Positions 22,255 to 38,962 of a stretch of 49,074 bases of DNA are shown in pieces. The stretch lies in NCBI GenBank assembly GCA_004335835.1, contig RWJK01001445.1:1-49074 (forward strand). Reading direction: 5' to 3'. The DNA comes from Scenedesmus sp. ARA3. Taxonomy: Eukaryota > Chlorophyta > Chlorophyceae > Sphaeropleales > Scenedesmaceae. The translations under genes were made by a program, and so were the position numbers. Under the pieces are notes generated by a model. That model was not told the DNA's origin and made no database searches. It saw nothing but the letters and a program-made list of their open reading frames with translations. Numbering within the stretch: position 1 is the stretch's first letter; the number at the start of each line of letters is the position of its first letter.

Positions 22255-22980
22255 ACGCAGCGCAGCCTTTGTACATACACCGCTGCAATGTTCCGGCCAT
22301 CCCCATCATTCAGACACTGCTCCTGCAGCACCAGCGGCTGCTTTTCTGCCGCAGCAGCCAGCTGTAGCAGCACCAGCGGCTGCTTTTCTGCCGCCGCAGC
22401 CAGCTGCAGCACATCAAAGCGGCCCCCAGGCACCCCAGAATCCATCAGCAGCTCATGAAACCCGCATTGAGCTTGCCATAGGCTCCCGCGAACTAAATCA
22501 TCTAGACCCAAAGCTACACACAACGGCGGCCCTGCACATACACCTCTGCTATGTTCCTGTCATCCCCATTGTTCAAAAACTGCTGCAGCAGCAGCAGCGG
22601 CTCCAGCCGAGCCAGCACATAAAAGAAACCCCCGGGCACCCCCGTATCAATCAGCAGCGCATCAAACGCCATGCCAACTGCAAAAAGGCTAATGCTTTCC
22701 CGCAAGCCCAGCGCAGCAACACCAAGAGTCACCATGCAAACTGCAAAAACATATTCCAGGCTGCAGGTTACGCGCAGCGCCGGCCTTGCACGTACACCTC
22801 TGCAATATTCCGGTCATCTCCGCAGTTCAAAAATTGCTCGAGCAGCAGCAGCAGCTGCTGCCCTGCCAGCACATCGAAAGAACATCCAGTCACTGCATCC
22901 ACCAGCAGAGCATTCAATCTTAAGTTCAACCACAAAGTGACATTCCAGACTGATAAGGTCAACCATACAAACTGCAAAGA
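22255..22980 (-). repeat. Three extra copies of the last GDA exon downstream of the gene
   Basis: The plus phrase gcacgtacacctc (variants gcacatacacctc, gtacatacaccgc) lies at 23019 (true exon), 22788, 22534 and 22271: spacings 231, 254 and 263 bp. The copies stay largely open and encode LRESISLFAVGMAFDALLID, NNGDDRNIAEVYVQGRRC and, in the farthest, a duplicated AAAAEKQPLVL. They follow the predicted stop at 22999 and could act as alternative terminal exons or be inert relics. Confidence 0.88.
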
Positions 22981-22998
22981 TGTATTCCAGGCTGCAGG

Positions 22999-23634
22999 CT
23001 ACGCGCAGCGCCGGCCCTGCACGTACACCTCCGCAATACTCCTGTCATCCCCATTGTTCAAAAACTGCTCGAGCAGCAGCAGCGGCTGCTGCCCTGCCAG
23101 CACATCAAAAGGGCCCCCAGCTACCCCAGTATCAATCAGCAGAGCATCAAAGTGCATGCCAACTGCAAAGTGGCCAATGCTTTCTCGCAAGCCCAGCGCA
23201 GCAGCGCCGCCTGCCGTGGCCAGCCATAGGGCGTCCTCCCAGGTTAACATGTGCGCCGCGGCTGCTGCTGCAACCGCAGGGTTGAGGTTTTGCGTGCTGG
23301 CGGCACGCTTGGCGCCTGCGAGGTGCGAAAGAGCAAATGGCAGCAGCACAACCATCAGCTTGTGTGGGGGCGGCAGTGAGGAGAAATTTGAAATGACCAC
23401 GCACTGGTAGGCTGCTGCAATAGCACAGGCAGCAGCAGCGTCGTGTCAGTGTGCCTGTGCCTGTGCCTTGGTTTTTTTCCAGGAAGCACCTTATCACTGT
23501 TGCCGCTCACATGTTTGAGGGATACAATGACAGTTACTTGCCTAGTTCAACCTGATCCGCCGCTCTTGGTTGCATCCAGCCTACCTGCGGTGGCCCCCTC
23601 CGCTGGCTGCAGCTGCTGAGGTCCGCTGTCACTC

Positions 23635-23680
<46 letters not shown>

Positions 23681-26600
23681 CCAGGCGCTGCCTTTTGCTT
23701 TGCTGCTGCTGCTGCTGCTGCTGCTGCTCATCAGTCTTCCGCTGCTGCTCCAGTGCCCGCCATGTGCCGTACATCAGTGCTGCCGCCTTGAGGGCGTGGC
23801 TGTTGACTACCGCCATGCGCTGCGCCTGAAGCATGGAGGGGCTGTAGCCACCTGCAACGTCTGTACCCAGGCCAACCTGCAACGCAAGCGGAATGAACTG
23901 ATCCGTTGGCCAGCACAAGGCTTCAGAACCAAAGGAAGGGTGTACCAAACACACCTTGAGACACAGTTATAACAAAACATCAAGTTGTCACAGTAGATAA
24001 CTCGGTGGAACACACGACTAATGTACACTTGCCGACTGGCTGATCTTGCTACCCATGCTCCACGCCTTTAACACATTGTCACGACACAAAGTAACATGTC
24101 ACAGCAAATGTAAGGCGCAGCTCACATACTTTGTTCACCAGGCTCACCTTGAGTCCCATGCTCAGCGCCTTTGACACATCGAACAAGCCTGCAGGGGCGG
24201 CAGCAGCAGCAGCAGCGGCAGCAGCAGCAGCGGCAGCAGCAGCAGCGGCAGCAGCAGCAGGCATAAGCATCGCGTTGCAGCAGCACCGCAGCCACCTGGT
24301 GAAAGTCCTGGGCAACTGCACACTACACCGCTAAGTCTGCAAACAGTTGAAACGCATTGACAGACCCCAGATTAGAAGGTCGGACAGCGGCAGTGCACCA
24401 CGGCTGCCAACACATACCATCAAAGCGCAACAGTCTCAACACATCTATTGTTCATTCCTCACCGTTGCCAAAGTAGAAGTCGACAGCGGGCAGTGCGCCA
24501 CAGCAGAACCCGTCCGCGCCATCAGCCGCATATCATGCTCTGTCAGCTGCATGCCGTGGGCAAAGATTGGCCTTGCAGATGATGAAACGTTACACTACAA
24601 TCCCGCACTTCAATCCTGAACCCCAGATTAGAATGGATTTCCTTATGAGAGTAGTGTTATGCAGCACCCACCGTCGCCAAAGTAGAAGTTTGAGAGCGGG
24701 CAGTGAGCCACTGCAGATCCTCTTTCAGCCATAAGCCGCATGTCTTGTTCTGTAAGCTGCGTGCCATGCGCAAAAATTGACTTGGCTGTGAGCAGCCCTG
24801 CTGCGTCGTACACCTGGGCGTCACTGCTGCTGCCACCGCTGCCGCTGCTGCTGCTGAGGTGCAGCTGTTGCGTGAACTGCACCTGGTCCAGGCTCTCAGA
24901 GATGTGGCTGCAGCAGGTGTCATTCAAAGTGACAGGAAAGACAAAGTCCCCAGCTTCCGTGAGGCAAAGCACATAATAGCCACAAAAACAGTGCTCCACA
25001 AACTAAAAATGCATAGCATGCTGGGTGATTTGCTGCATAGCAAGCACGATCAGCACCGGGCTGCTTGATTGAACGCTGCCTGCTTCTAGCCACATCTATG
25101 GCCTGATTCCATGCACCTGATACTGCTTGGTGGACGCACCTATGTATGTGCAGGCCGTGCTGTGCAGCCATCTGGCCCAGGCCCTCCAGCAGCTGCTGTG
25201 AGCAGGTGGGGATGAAACGCGGGATGACGGCTGGAAGCAGCCTGCTGCAGTTCAGGCTCTGCAGCAGCAACAGCAGCAGCAGCATCAGCAGCAGAAGCAG
25301 AAGCAGCAGCAGCAGCAGCAGAAGCAGAAGCAGCAGCAGTAACACGTGGCTGTGTGATTCACCCCACAACGTAAGAAGGCATTGTGACAACAGCAGCACA
25401 AAACTGTGGTGCGCATGTTTGGGCTGTTGGTTAGCAACTATGAAAGCAAATGATTCCTCCACAAATTCTCACAAAAAATCACCTTAATGTATTGCACCAC
25501 CTCCAGCGCCCCTGCCAGACTCTCCTCTGCTGATGCATCAGTGTAGAAGTCTGGGCTGTGCTGGTCCATGCACACCTGGCGCAAAATAACACAGCACAAT
25601 TTTTGATGCAGCACAGCCATATGTTTAGCATTGCAACATTCTGACTGCAGGCGGTTGTGATAAAGTCCAGGCTGTGCTGGTGGATGCACACTTGGCGCCA
25701 GCGCAGCACAGCATGCATAACTAACTGATTGGCATCAGAGCACCAGCAGCAGCAGGCACTCGTTGCCCAGCATTACCTGCTGAGTTGCATCCGTTGTCAC
25801 ATAATCTGATGCTGGTTCCTCCAGACACGCACATGTTTAGACAAGACAGCTGAGAAACAGGCCCACCTTGCCCAGAACTGCCTGCTGTTTTGTTTTTTAA
25901 TTCAATTCAAAACCCATGACAGTTCATCCAGGCATCAGGTTTAAACAAAGGGGAATCCAAGCAGCAGGCCCACCTTGCCCAGCACTGCGCGCTGCCCTGC
26001 CTGCATCAGCACGTCAGCCAGCACCTTGCAGGCACCTGCAGCCATGGCGGTCAACCAAAGTCAATGCAACATAGCAGAACTGATGTGGAAATGGCATCAT
26101 ATGTGATAGGGCTGCCCTGCAGCAGCACGCCAGCCAGCACCGTGCTCACAACTGCAGCCGGGGCATCAAATCAGAGTCAAAATAGCATAAAAGTAACACA
26201 CACATAATCAATGTCTGCTGCAGTACCGCTGCCAGCACTGTTGAATCCATTGCAAAGCTTGATGCAGGGGAGCCAACCATGTTTCGATCGATTACACGAA
26301 ACACAAGCCACGCAAGACCAGTGCGAATGATGAGTTGTATCAGGACCGTCACCTGTGTGTATTGTGGTGAAGTAGTTGGCGGTTGTGGTGCCTAGCCGCA
26401 GCAGCCGGCCCACACACTTGCTGTAGACGCGCCTGGCATGTGCCTCGTCAGCAAAGCTGGCCTGCAGAGATGCGCAACAAAAGTAACAAACCTTACAAGC
26501 CTATTTGGAAAGAAAACAGCCACTGATAACAATTCAAGGTGTCAGGTCAGCAGCAGGTCAGCAGCAAGTCAGCAGTACTGCTAGTACTAACACACAATGA

Positions 26601-27757
26601 GTGCCACCTCGCAGGTACAAACATGACAGCACAGAATTGCAACGTTGTGGGTGTGGCTTGTTTGGCAATATGATTACCAGCACCAAACATGCCATGTCAG
26701 CAAGCCGGCCTCAGTTTCCACATTTCTCACCTCAGCAGGGAAGGCGTAGGTGGACAGCCAGCCGGCATCTCCAATCAGCGGCAAGTCTGTGCCGACACCA
26801 CAGTACTGCATGTGTGCAGTGAAATGCAGTCGGCGGACCATGACCAGCAAATGTTACGGCAAACGCAGCGGACAGTGGACAGCCAGCCGGCGTCACCAAT
26901 CAGCGGCAGGTCAGTGCCGACACCACAGTACTGCAGTTGCAGCGGAGAGCACACACAGCGTGCAGCTGACCAGCTGGCACAGTTCAGAGAGACACAACCA
27001 GGCACAGTTCAGAGAGACACAACCAGGCACAGTTCAGAGAGACACAACCAGGCACAGTTCAGAGATACACAACCAGTGTTAAACCCCTTAGAATTCCCTT
27101 ACACCCACCTGGTACTGTGGTGCGTGTGCATGTGTGTCAATAAAGCCTGGCAGCAGGAACTGCAGCGGGCCCAGCACCCGCACTGCTGCTGGGTCGACGC
27201 CATGTGCTTGCAGCACAGCTGCGTCTGCACGAGTGCAACAGCAGCACCGCACGGGAGTGTTTGTGACGGAGAGTGGCATAGAGGTGAGCAGACTGTGTGC
27301 CAAACTGGACACCTGCTAGTGCCTAGGGCAGGGCCCATATAGGCGCATGTTTGTACAGACTGTACACACATCATGTCAGGACAGCGCCAAACTTGAAGCA
27401 GAAGCTATGCCAGTGTAAGTGGCAGCTGTAGCTAGAGGCAGCTCAAACATGCGGTCTGTCGCTGTCTCAAACACAACTGCTTGGCTAAGGTTGTGACAAA
27501 GCAGCCAGCAGCAGCACCGGCAGCAGCACCGGCAGCAGCAGCAGCAAATCAGCAGCAGCTCTGCAGACTACAGCTCGTGCAATCCCCCACCCACCCGTGT
27601 CACTGACAGGCGCCAAATGTACAATAACCCCTGTATTATTCATCACCACCAGATGTTCCGTCAGCACCTGCACACTTCCAGGTTCTCCGGGAGTGTGCAG
27701 CAGCGTGCCCCGAAATGCCAAGCACTGCTGCGGCATGGCTTCCATCTCAGGCGACAT
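22999..27757 (-). CDS. GDA: Guanine deaminase (amidohydrolase), 11 exons, 540 aa
   Basis: Converts guanine to xanthine and ammonia in purine salvage, with one zinc. Exons: 27757-27595, 27224-27109, 26805-26731, 26461-26353, 26035-25974, 25575-25483, 25258-25140, 24907-24672, 24188-24148, 23876-23585 and 23315-22999; every phase joins. Zinc and catalytic motifs are present: LLPGFIDTHAHAPQYQ (His86, His88), HIHSHISES (His247), SIFAHGTQLT (His293) and VGLGTDVAGGYSPSML (Asp344). Other family signatures are STYAFPAE, RLGTTTANYFTTIHT, VCMDQHSPDFYTDASAEES and the C-terminal NNGDDRSIAEVYVQGR. It is longer than the ~450-residue animal enzyme because of a Gln-rich insert after GTWRALEQQ. It is divergent from the plus-strand methyltransferase gene. 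Skipping all duplicated exon pieces is what makes the frame work. Confidence 0.92.
24360..24575 (-). repeat. Downstream partial copies of GDA exon 8
   Basis: At about 24575-24467 the 3' half of exon 8 is repeated (IFAHGMQLTEHDMRLMA, then a donor GT after TTTGGCAACG). One base is missing in the codons for PLSNFYFG, so the copy is out of frame. A shorter, more eroded copy is near 24360-24410. Exon 9 likewise has an eroded copy near 24035-24075. Confidence 0.8.
25640..26940 (-). repeat. Partial copies of GDA exons 3, 5 and 6
   Basis: Exon 3: acceptor plus TACTGTGGTGTCGG... encoding YCGVGTDLPLIGDAGWLST at about 26935-26865, upstream of the true exon and lacking its donor end. Exon 5: STVLAGVLLQG near 26154-26100 (upstream) and a GQFWAR-type remnant with a donor near 25895-25860 (downstream). 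Exon 6: acceptor plus CIHQHSLDFIT at about 25696-25650, upstream of the true exon. All lie in introns of the 540-residue model. Confidence 0.8.
26976..27075 (+). repeat. 25-bp minisatellite in GDA intron 2
   Basis: Four copies of a 25-bp unit beginning ggcacagttcagagagacac occupy 26976-27000, 27001-27025, 27026-27050 and 27051-27075; only the last has a substitution (gagatacac). Period 25 is not a multiple of three and the array lies between exons 2 and 3. Confidence 0.92.
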
Positions 27758-28178
27758 TGCTTGAATAAGACTTGAAACGCAGTTATTAAGTCTTTGTCCT
27801 GATGAAGCAAGCTTGCGTGTCGAGCTATGCTCTTGCTAGCGAGTAGTCCTCAACAAGGGTTGTGCGAGAGGAATATAAACGGACAACAGCTTGCACAGGC
27901 ACGCGGTATGTCACTCCGAAGTCACCTGAGCTCTGTTGCAATAGTTGATGAGACATGCTATCTACGTACTCTGCAACCATACCAGTCTGACCATCGTGAA
28001 CCGCCCGCCGCTGTGTTCAGCAGGCTGCTGCTGTGCCTGCTACTGATTCAGTTGAACCCATGTCCTGCTGCTTGGGATTAGCAAGCCATCCAGCTCTCAA
28101 GTTATAAAAACTAATATGTTTTCTTGATTCTGATTCCGGAAGCTGCAAACCAGGCGACAGCAAAACACCAACAGCAAC

Positions 28179-28214
<36 letters not shown>

Positions 28215-28290
28215 GGCAGAAGCAGTCGTAGCAGCAGAAGTAGCAGCAACAGCAGTGGCAGCAGCAGGAGGCTAACAGGCCTGGAACCAC
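27758..28290. promoter_or_regulatory. Divergent promoter between GDA and methyltransferase genes
   Basis: 533 bp separate the ATG of guanine deaminase (27757, minus) from the ATG of the methyltransferase (28291, plus). The part nearest the methyltransferase carries a CAG tract (about 28172-28215), probably 5' leader. No specific promoter element is recognisable by eye; the shared promoter is inferred from the head-to-head arrangement. Confidence 0.45.
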
Positions 28291-30386
28291 ATGCAGGCCC
28301 AAAAGCAGCAGCAGCAAAGGCAACTTGGAGAAAAGGAGCAGCAGGAGCCAGCAGCTGCTGCGCCAGCCAGCAGTATCCAGCCCAGCTGTGTAGTGCCTCA
28401 GCAGCTGCAGCCACACCTAGACGAGGAGTCACAGCAGCAGTCAGAGCAGCAGCATCCTGCAGCCACTGCTGCATTGACCAGCAGCAGCAGCAGCAGCAGC
28501 CCCAGCCGTGTCGTGCACGCCTGCGATGCCATCGCCTGGCTAGAGCAGCAGCAGGTGCGCTGAGGGTTGCGCTTTGTAAGGGTGCAAGTTCTGTACCTAC
28601 ACCAGAGTCCTTCTTGATTTGCGGCATGTTAAGAGGCAGCAACCGGCCTTCACGTGTTGAGCAGTTCACCTGGAGGTGCCACCTGCAGGGGTAGCACGCA
28701 GGAGCTCCTTAGCTTGTATGCCGTATGTAAAGATGGACAGTCTACATAATAAAAGCAGAATCTGCGCACCTTCAAGCATTGCTGGTCCAGGAGACCCCCT
28801 GCCCAAGGTCCCCCAGCGCTCCTAGTTGACTGTCCATGCAGCTCCTTGTATGTGCTGCGCTCCTTGTCTTGAATCCGTCACTGCCTAGAGGGCTGTTGTC
28901 CCTGTCTACTTCGCAGGTGCTGGCAGGTTGCTTCTTCATTACGTGCATTACGTCTGTCCCTGATGTGTCTGAGCTGTTGCCCATCACCCTCACAGTGCCA
29001 GAATGGCCATGACTTGTTAGGCTGTATATAACATTCCCTGCTTGTTTGCAGGTGCTGGCAGGTTGCTCCTTCATTACTTCCATGCCTGATGTCTCGGAGC
29101 TGTTCCCAATGAGCCTGCCCGACTGGCGGGCCTGGTTCACAGCAGCAGCAGGCCTGGTGCTGGCACGCTGCCCTGATGATGGCGTTGCCATTTTCTTTCA
29201 AACAGACATCAAGGTGATTACATATGGCTGTTTGATGGAGTTCTTGTTGGCGGGGCCCATAGGTGCTACTTGTTGTGTAATACCAAGGCAGCAGTAATGC
29301 TTTTACAGCATAAGGCACACGCTCACTGCAACGACCAGCATCCACCTTGAACTCTGACAAGCCCTGTCATATTCACTGTCGTAATGACTGTCATACTCAA
29401 AGTGATATGTACTGTTTGCAGGTGGATGGCGTTTGGATTGACAAGGCGTACCTGGTGCAGAAGGCAGCAGAGCAGAGCGGCCATGCGCTGCTGTGGCCCA
29501 AGCTGGTAGCACTAGTGTCCAGGGTTTACTACTCTGGTTGTCACCCCCAAACTGTGTCTTGCTACTGTTGTTCTGCAGGTGGATGGAGAGTGGATCGACA
29601 AGGCATATCTGGTGCAGAAGGCAGCAGAACAGTCAGGTCACGCGCTACTGTGGCACAAGCTGGTGGCCCGGGTGCCTCCAGGGGTGGCAACATTTGGCAA
29701 GCCCTCATACCACCACATGCTGTGCTTCTCCAAGGTAAGCATTTCATTGTGTATCATTACTCTTGTTGCAACTTTTGTTTCCTGTGGTTTGTCAGTCAAC
29801 CGCTGTTATCTACCTAGCCAGGCCAGCGCAGGCACACTCCGTTTACAGATGAAAGCAAGTCACGTTTGAGACGTCGCAGCGCTGCTGTGGCACAAGCTGG
29901 TGGCACGGGCGCACGAGTGGCAACATTCGGCAAGCCCTCATACCATGGTATTGGGCACATCACAGTGGCCACCACATGCTGTGCTTCTCAAGGTATGTTT
30001 GCCATCGTGTATCACACCTTTCATGACGTTCTTATCATCTACCTAGCCAGGCTGGAGCAGGCCAACTGCATTGCAATAGACATGCGCTGCGACCCCTCTG
30101 CCTCCACTGCCAAAGGTTCAGGGTTTGGATATAGGGTTGATATGTTTTCACAGAAACCTGATCCTACCTCCGCCATGCAGCCAGACCTGCGCTGCTGTGC
30201 CACCTCATGCTTCAACCAAGCTTTGCACATGTCCCAGTGCAGAACAGTCTACAGCTCTTTGAGAATAAACCTGGCGACAAAGCCTGGACTCGTGGCATGG
30301 GGACCACCGCCTGCGCAGCAGCCTGCCGCTCCACCCACATCCCACTAGTGACAAACTCCGTTGCTGCTGTTGCTGCTGCTGACGCC

Positions 30387-30417
<31 letters not shown>

Positions 30418-30699
30418 CCACATCTTCACACACTGCTGCAGGGTGTCCGCTGCCACCCTTCCCACTCCACCCCTGACATCCTGCCGTCCCCTGGCGACAA
30501 AACCTGGACTCGTGGAATGGGCACCACCGCCTGCGCGGCAGCCTGCCGCTTCATCCTGCTTGCCTTAAGTGACAAAGTTCGTTGCCGCTGCTGCTGCCGC
30601 TGCCGCACCCTCACCAACTCATGCAGGGCGTGTGCTGCCACCCCAACCACTCCAATGCAATGCTGCCACCAACGCATTCTGATCAACTGCGGCTGCTGC

Positions 30700-30735
<36 letters not shown>

Positions 30736-31128
30736 AGGGCATGCGCTGCAACCCTTCGCACTCCACCCCTGACATCCTGCCGTCCCCTGGCGACAAGACC
30801 TGGACGCGCGGCATGGGCACCACTGCCTGCGCGGCAGCCTGCCGCTTCATCCTACAACACACCACCACACGCACCGTAGTGGACCCTTTCTGTGGCCACG
30901 GTACTGTGCTGGCAGTTGCAAATGCGCTAGGGCTGCATGCTTTAGGTGTGGAGCTGTCTGCAAAGAGGGCACGGCAGGCGCGGCAGTTGAGGGTTGATGG
31001 GGAGGGGATGCACCTCAGCAAGGGTGGCGGCAGCTGGCGGACGGGGGCTGCCAATGGAAGGAAAAAGTGCAGCAGCAGCAACATGCAGCATGTGATGCAA
31101 GAAGGAGAGGGGGAGCAGCAGCAGCCTC

Positions 31129-31159
<31 letters not shown>

Positions 31160-31193
31160 TCAGCAGCAGCAGCAGCAGCAGCAGCAACGGTAG
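28291..31193 (+). CDS. SAM-dependent methyltransferase with TSMPD and DPFCGxGT motifs, 4 exons, 345 aa
   Basis: Exons 28291-28554, 29052-29213, 29579-29734 and 30738-31193 (stop), all phase 0. After a Gln/Ala/Ser-rich start comes VVHACDAIAWLEQQ, then SFITSMPDVSELF, VLARCPDDGVAIFFQTDIK, GEWIDKAYLVQKAA, LLWHKLV and FGKPSYHHMLCFSK. Exon 4 has WTRGMGTTACAAACRFIL and TRTVVDPFCGHGTVLAVANA, then GVELSAKRARQAR. The DPFCGxGT glycine-rich loop is the SAM-binding motif of N6-adenine and Trm11-like enzymes. The TSMPD element, in the place of the (D/N/S)PP(Y/F/W) catalytic motif, comes before it, so the order is circularly permuted. I recognise it as a conserved uncharacterised methyltransferase family also found in bacteria; the substrate is unknown. 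The C-terminal Gln tract is probably a local expansion. Confidence 0.78.
28725..28825 (+). repeat. Dispersed ~100-bp repeat, copy 1
   Basis: Partner of 43906-44005. It lies in intron 1 of the plus-strand methyltransferase. The shared core includes tctgcgcaccttcaagcatt and gtccaggagacccc. Flanks outside this span are unrelated, which suggests a mobile or retroposed short element rather than part of the larger inverted duplication. Confidence 0.85.
28917..30680 (+). repeat. Intronic copies of methyltransferase exons 2, 3 and 4
   Basis: Exon 2: 28917-28995 repeats the acceptor and AGCFFIT...VPDVSEL with a 9-bp insertion. Exon 3: 29422-29515 repeats the 5' part (VDGVWIDKAYLVQKAAEQSG) and 29876-29996 repeats the 3' part with a GTATGT donor. 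Exon 4: 5' copies near 30077, 30180, 30255-30345, 30438-30570 and 30625-30680 precede the true start at 30738. The 30438 copy is almost perfect through GDKTWTRGMGTTACAAACRF; others are eroded. Confidence 0.85.
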
Positions 31194-31275
31194 CATGCGT
31201 TGGGGCTGCACGCTGGGAGTGGAGTTGTCTGCAAAGAGGGCTCGGCAGGCTCTGCAGCTGAGGGTTAATTTGGAT
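31190..31275 (+). repeat. Copy of exon 4 fragment beyond the methyltransferase stop
   Basis: Just after the stop, tggggctgcacgctgggagt and the following bases repeat the exon 4 segment encoding GLHALGVELSAKRARQA, about 255 bp downstream of the original near 30930. It has a small deletion and is followed by a CAG tract at about 31398-31430. Confidence 0.8.
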
Positions 31276-31394
31276 GTGGGGTGTGTCGGGGAATGCAGCT
31301 GAGAAAGAATGGCGGCAGCTGGAAGGCTGGCAAAGGCAGAGGCAGGGGCGGCATCCGCAGCAGCGCGCAGCAGGACGAGAGAAAGCGGGACACA

Positions 31395-31432
<38 letters not shown>

Positions 31433-33124
31433 TGGGCAACATCATCATCAGCAGCTGCTGACAGAGAAGGCTGGCTGATGGCAGCAGCCGCAGAGGTACA
31501 GCAGTAGCTGCTGCTATAGCTGCTGCGCACTGAGGAGCGAGGTCATCTGTGTGTGACTTGTTTTGCTCAACCAGAATCGGTGGCTGCCAGCTGGCTAGCA
31601 GCCACGATACAAGCATGGAGACCAAAACCAATGTTTATGTTTCAAGAGCATGCCTTGACCTTTGCCGTCGGCGTGATGATTACTCATTCACAGATAAGAC
31701 ACAGAACGGTGTAACCCTTGCTGTCCGACGTCATGGTGGCAGTTTTTTGTGACAGTTCGACGATTACCTCTACCCTGTGTCACAATGGACACGTATAAAG
31801 ATTTGCAGGGAAGACAATACATTCTGCAATAGCCGCATGCAACATTTTGCTCACTCACATATCTAGAAGGCCCCCCTCCAAGGCACCATGGCTGCTTCAT
31901 GTAACACCATCAAGCTGCACTGCTCCTTGTAAAGTAAATATTTGATGTAATGTAATGTAATGTAAAGAGGGTTGCAGGTAACACACATCGCAGCAGCGCA
32001 ATGCCAACAGAGAGCGCAATTACATGTCTAGAGGTGGTCCCGGGACCACTGAGGGCCCTCGGCTCCGCTGCACTGCTACATAACACCACAGAAACCCTGC
32101 TGATCCCATTCTATTAGGCCAGCAGCCAGACCCGCTGGGTAACACCAGTGCCTGATAGTGCTGGCGTGAATTACGAAAGCCCCCCTGCCTAAGACACAGC
32201 TCATTTCAAGATAAAACGTAACAAAACACGAAACACAGGACCCAGGTAACACCCCATGAGTACAATGCGACACATTGCCACAAGTTCAGTCACTGACTGA
32301 ACGTTCAGTTGGTTAACCCTAAGTAGCACGGCTGCTCTCACAGCTGGTGCAGATCAATGAACTCCCTCGTATACACCCCTGAACTAGGCTGCACATCAGT
32401 AAAACAAACATAGATGATCGTACATGAACCTGCATGGCCCAAGGCTCAGTGACCTGTTGTTGCCGCTGCTGCTGCAGCTGAACTTTCACTGCAACATTGT
32501 TGCATTCAGACTCAGCATACCAGGCATGTCAAAAGCTCCAAACATTTGTCAACATGTACACACATTGTCAACAGACCCCTCTGAACAGTCACCGCAGTCA
32601 CCAGAACACCCCTGCGACATGTTTGAATGGCATGCGCATGCCGTATCATAATAGTCTTCTTGTAAGCCATACCTTATCGCATGCCGTATCATAATAGTCT
32701 TCTTGTAAGCCATACCTTATCGCATGCGCATGACGTGTGCCGCTGCATATCACTGAAAGTACCAGGCAGCATGCCAGGTTTTGAAAACAACACGTAGCTG
32801 CTGCAGTGATCAAAGACCAACAGCATGCCCCTGCATCACATAGCCCAACACGCCATCCTGCTGCTTTGATAAGTCGAATCATAAAGCATGTGAAAAAGCA
32901 TCATGGAATAACTGCAGATCCACAACATGGTCAAATAAACAGCGCGGTCAAGGAGAAGAGCCACAGTCATAAAGCCTGTACCACTGCTAGCGGTAGTGCT
33001 GCTTTGAGCAGCAGAGGACTGTCACACGCTTTAACGCATTTGTATGGTGATAATTATTGCAACCAACAAGCCAATCATCTGCATTGAGCGTGCAGGCCTT
33101 GAGTTGCTGCTGCTGCTGCTGCTG

Positions 33125-33156
<32 letters not shown>

Positions 33157-33376
33157 TTTGCTGACCATGCTGCCGTGGCCGCAGCAGCGCCACCTGCAGT
33201 GCTAGCACCAGCAGCTGTTGCAGCCGGCTGGTTAGATTTCATTCAGCGTGTAAGCCTTGAGCTGTTACTGCTGCTGATGCTACTCTCAGCAGCTGTCTCT
33301 ATGGTTCTCACCCCGCCAAAGAAACACTTGCTTCACCGTTGCAGCACCACCCACAACAACAGCAGCGCCGTCTTGC

Positions 33377-33407
<31 letters not shown>

Positions 33408-33451
33408 ACTGCTGCTACTGCTGCTGCTGTCAGCACCTGTCGCAGAACTCC
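31276..33451. other. Spacer with 3' flank, TGTAA cluster and 43-bp duplication
   Basis: No convincing gene. Four overlapping TGTAA signals occur in tgatgtaatgtaatgtaatg (about 31945-31970), about 760 nt after the methyltransferase stop. A 43-bp unit starting cgcatgccgtatcataatag is tandemly repeated at 32635 and 32678, with a remnant at 32721. At 33315-33375 a copy of sequence at 33460-33520 marks a 145-bp duplication at the 3' end of the next gene. CTG tracts lie at about 33103-33152 and 33373-33428. Confidence 0.6.
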
Positions 33452-38962
<5,511 letters not shown>

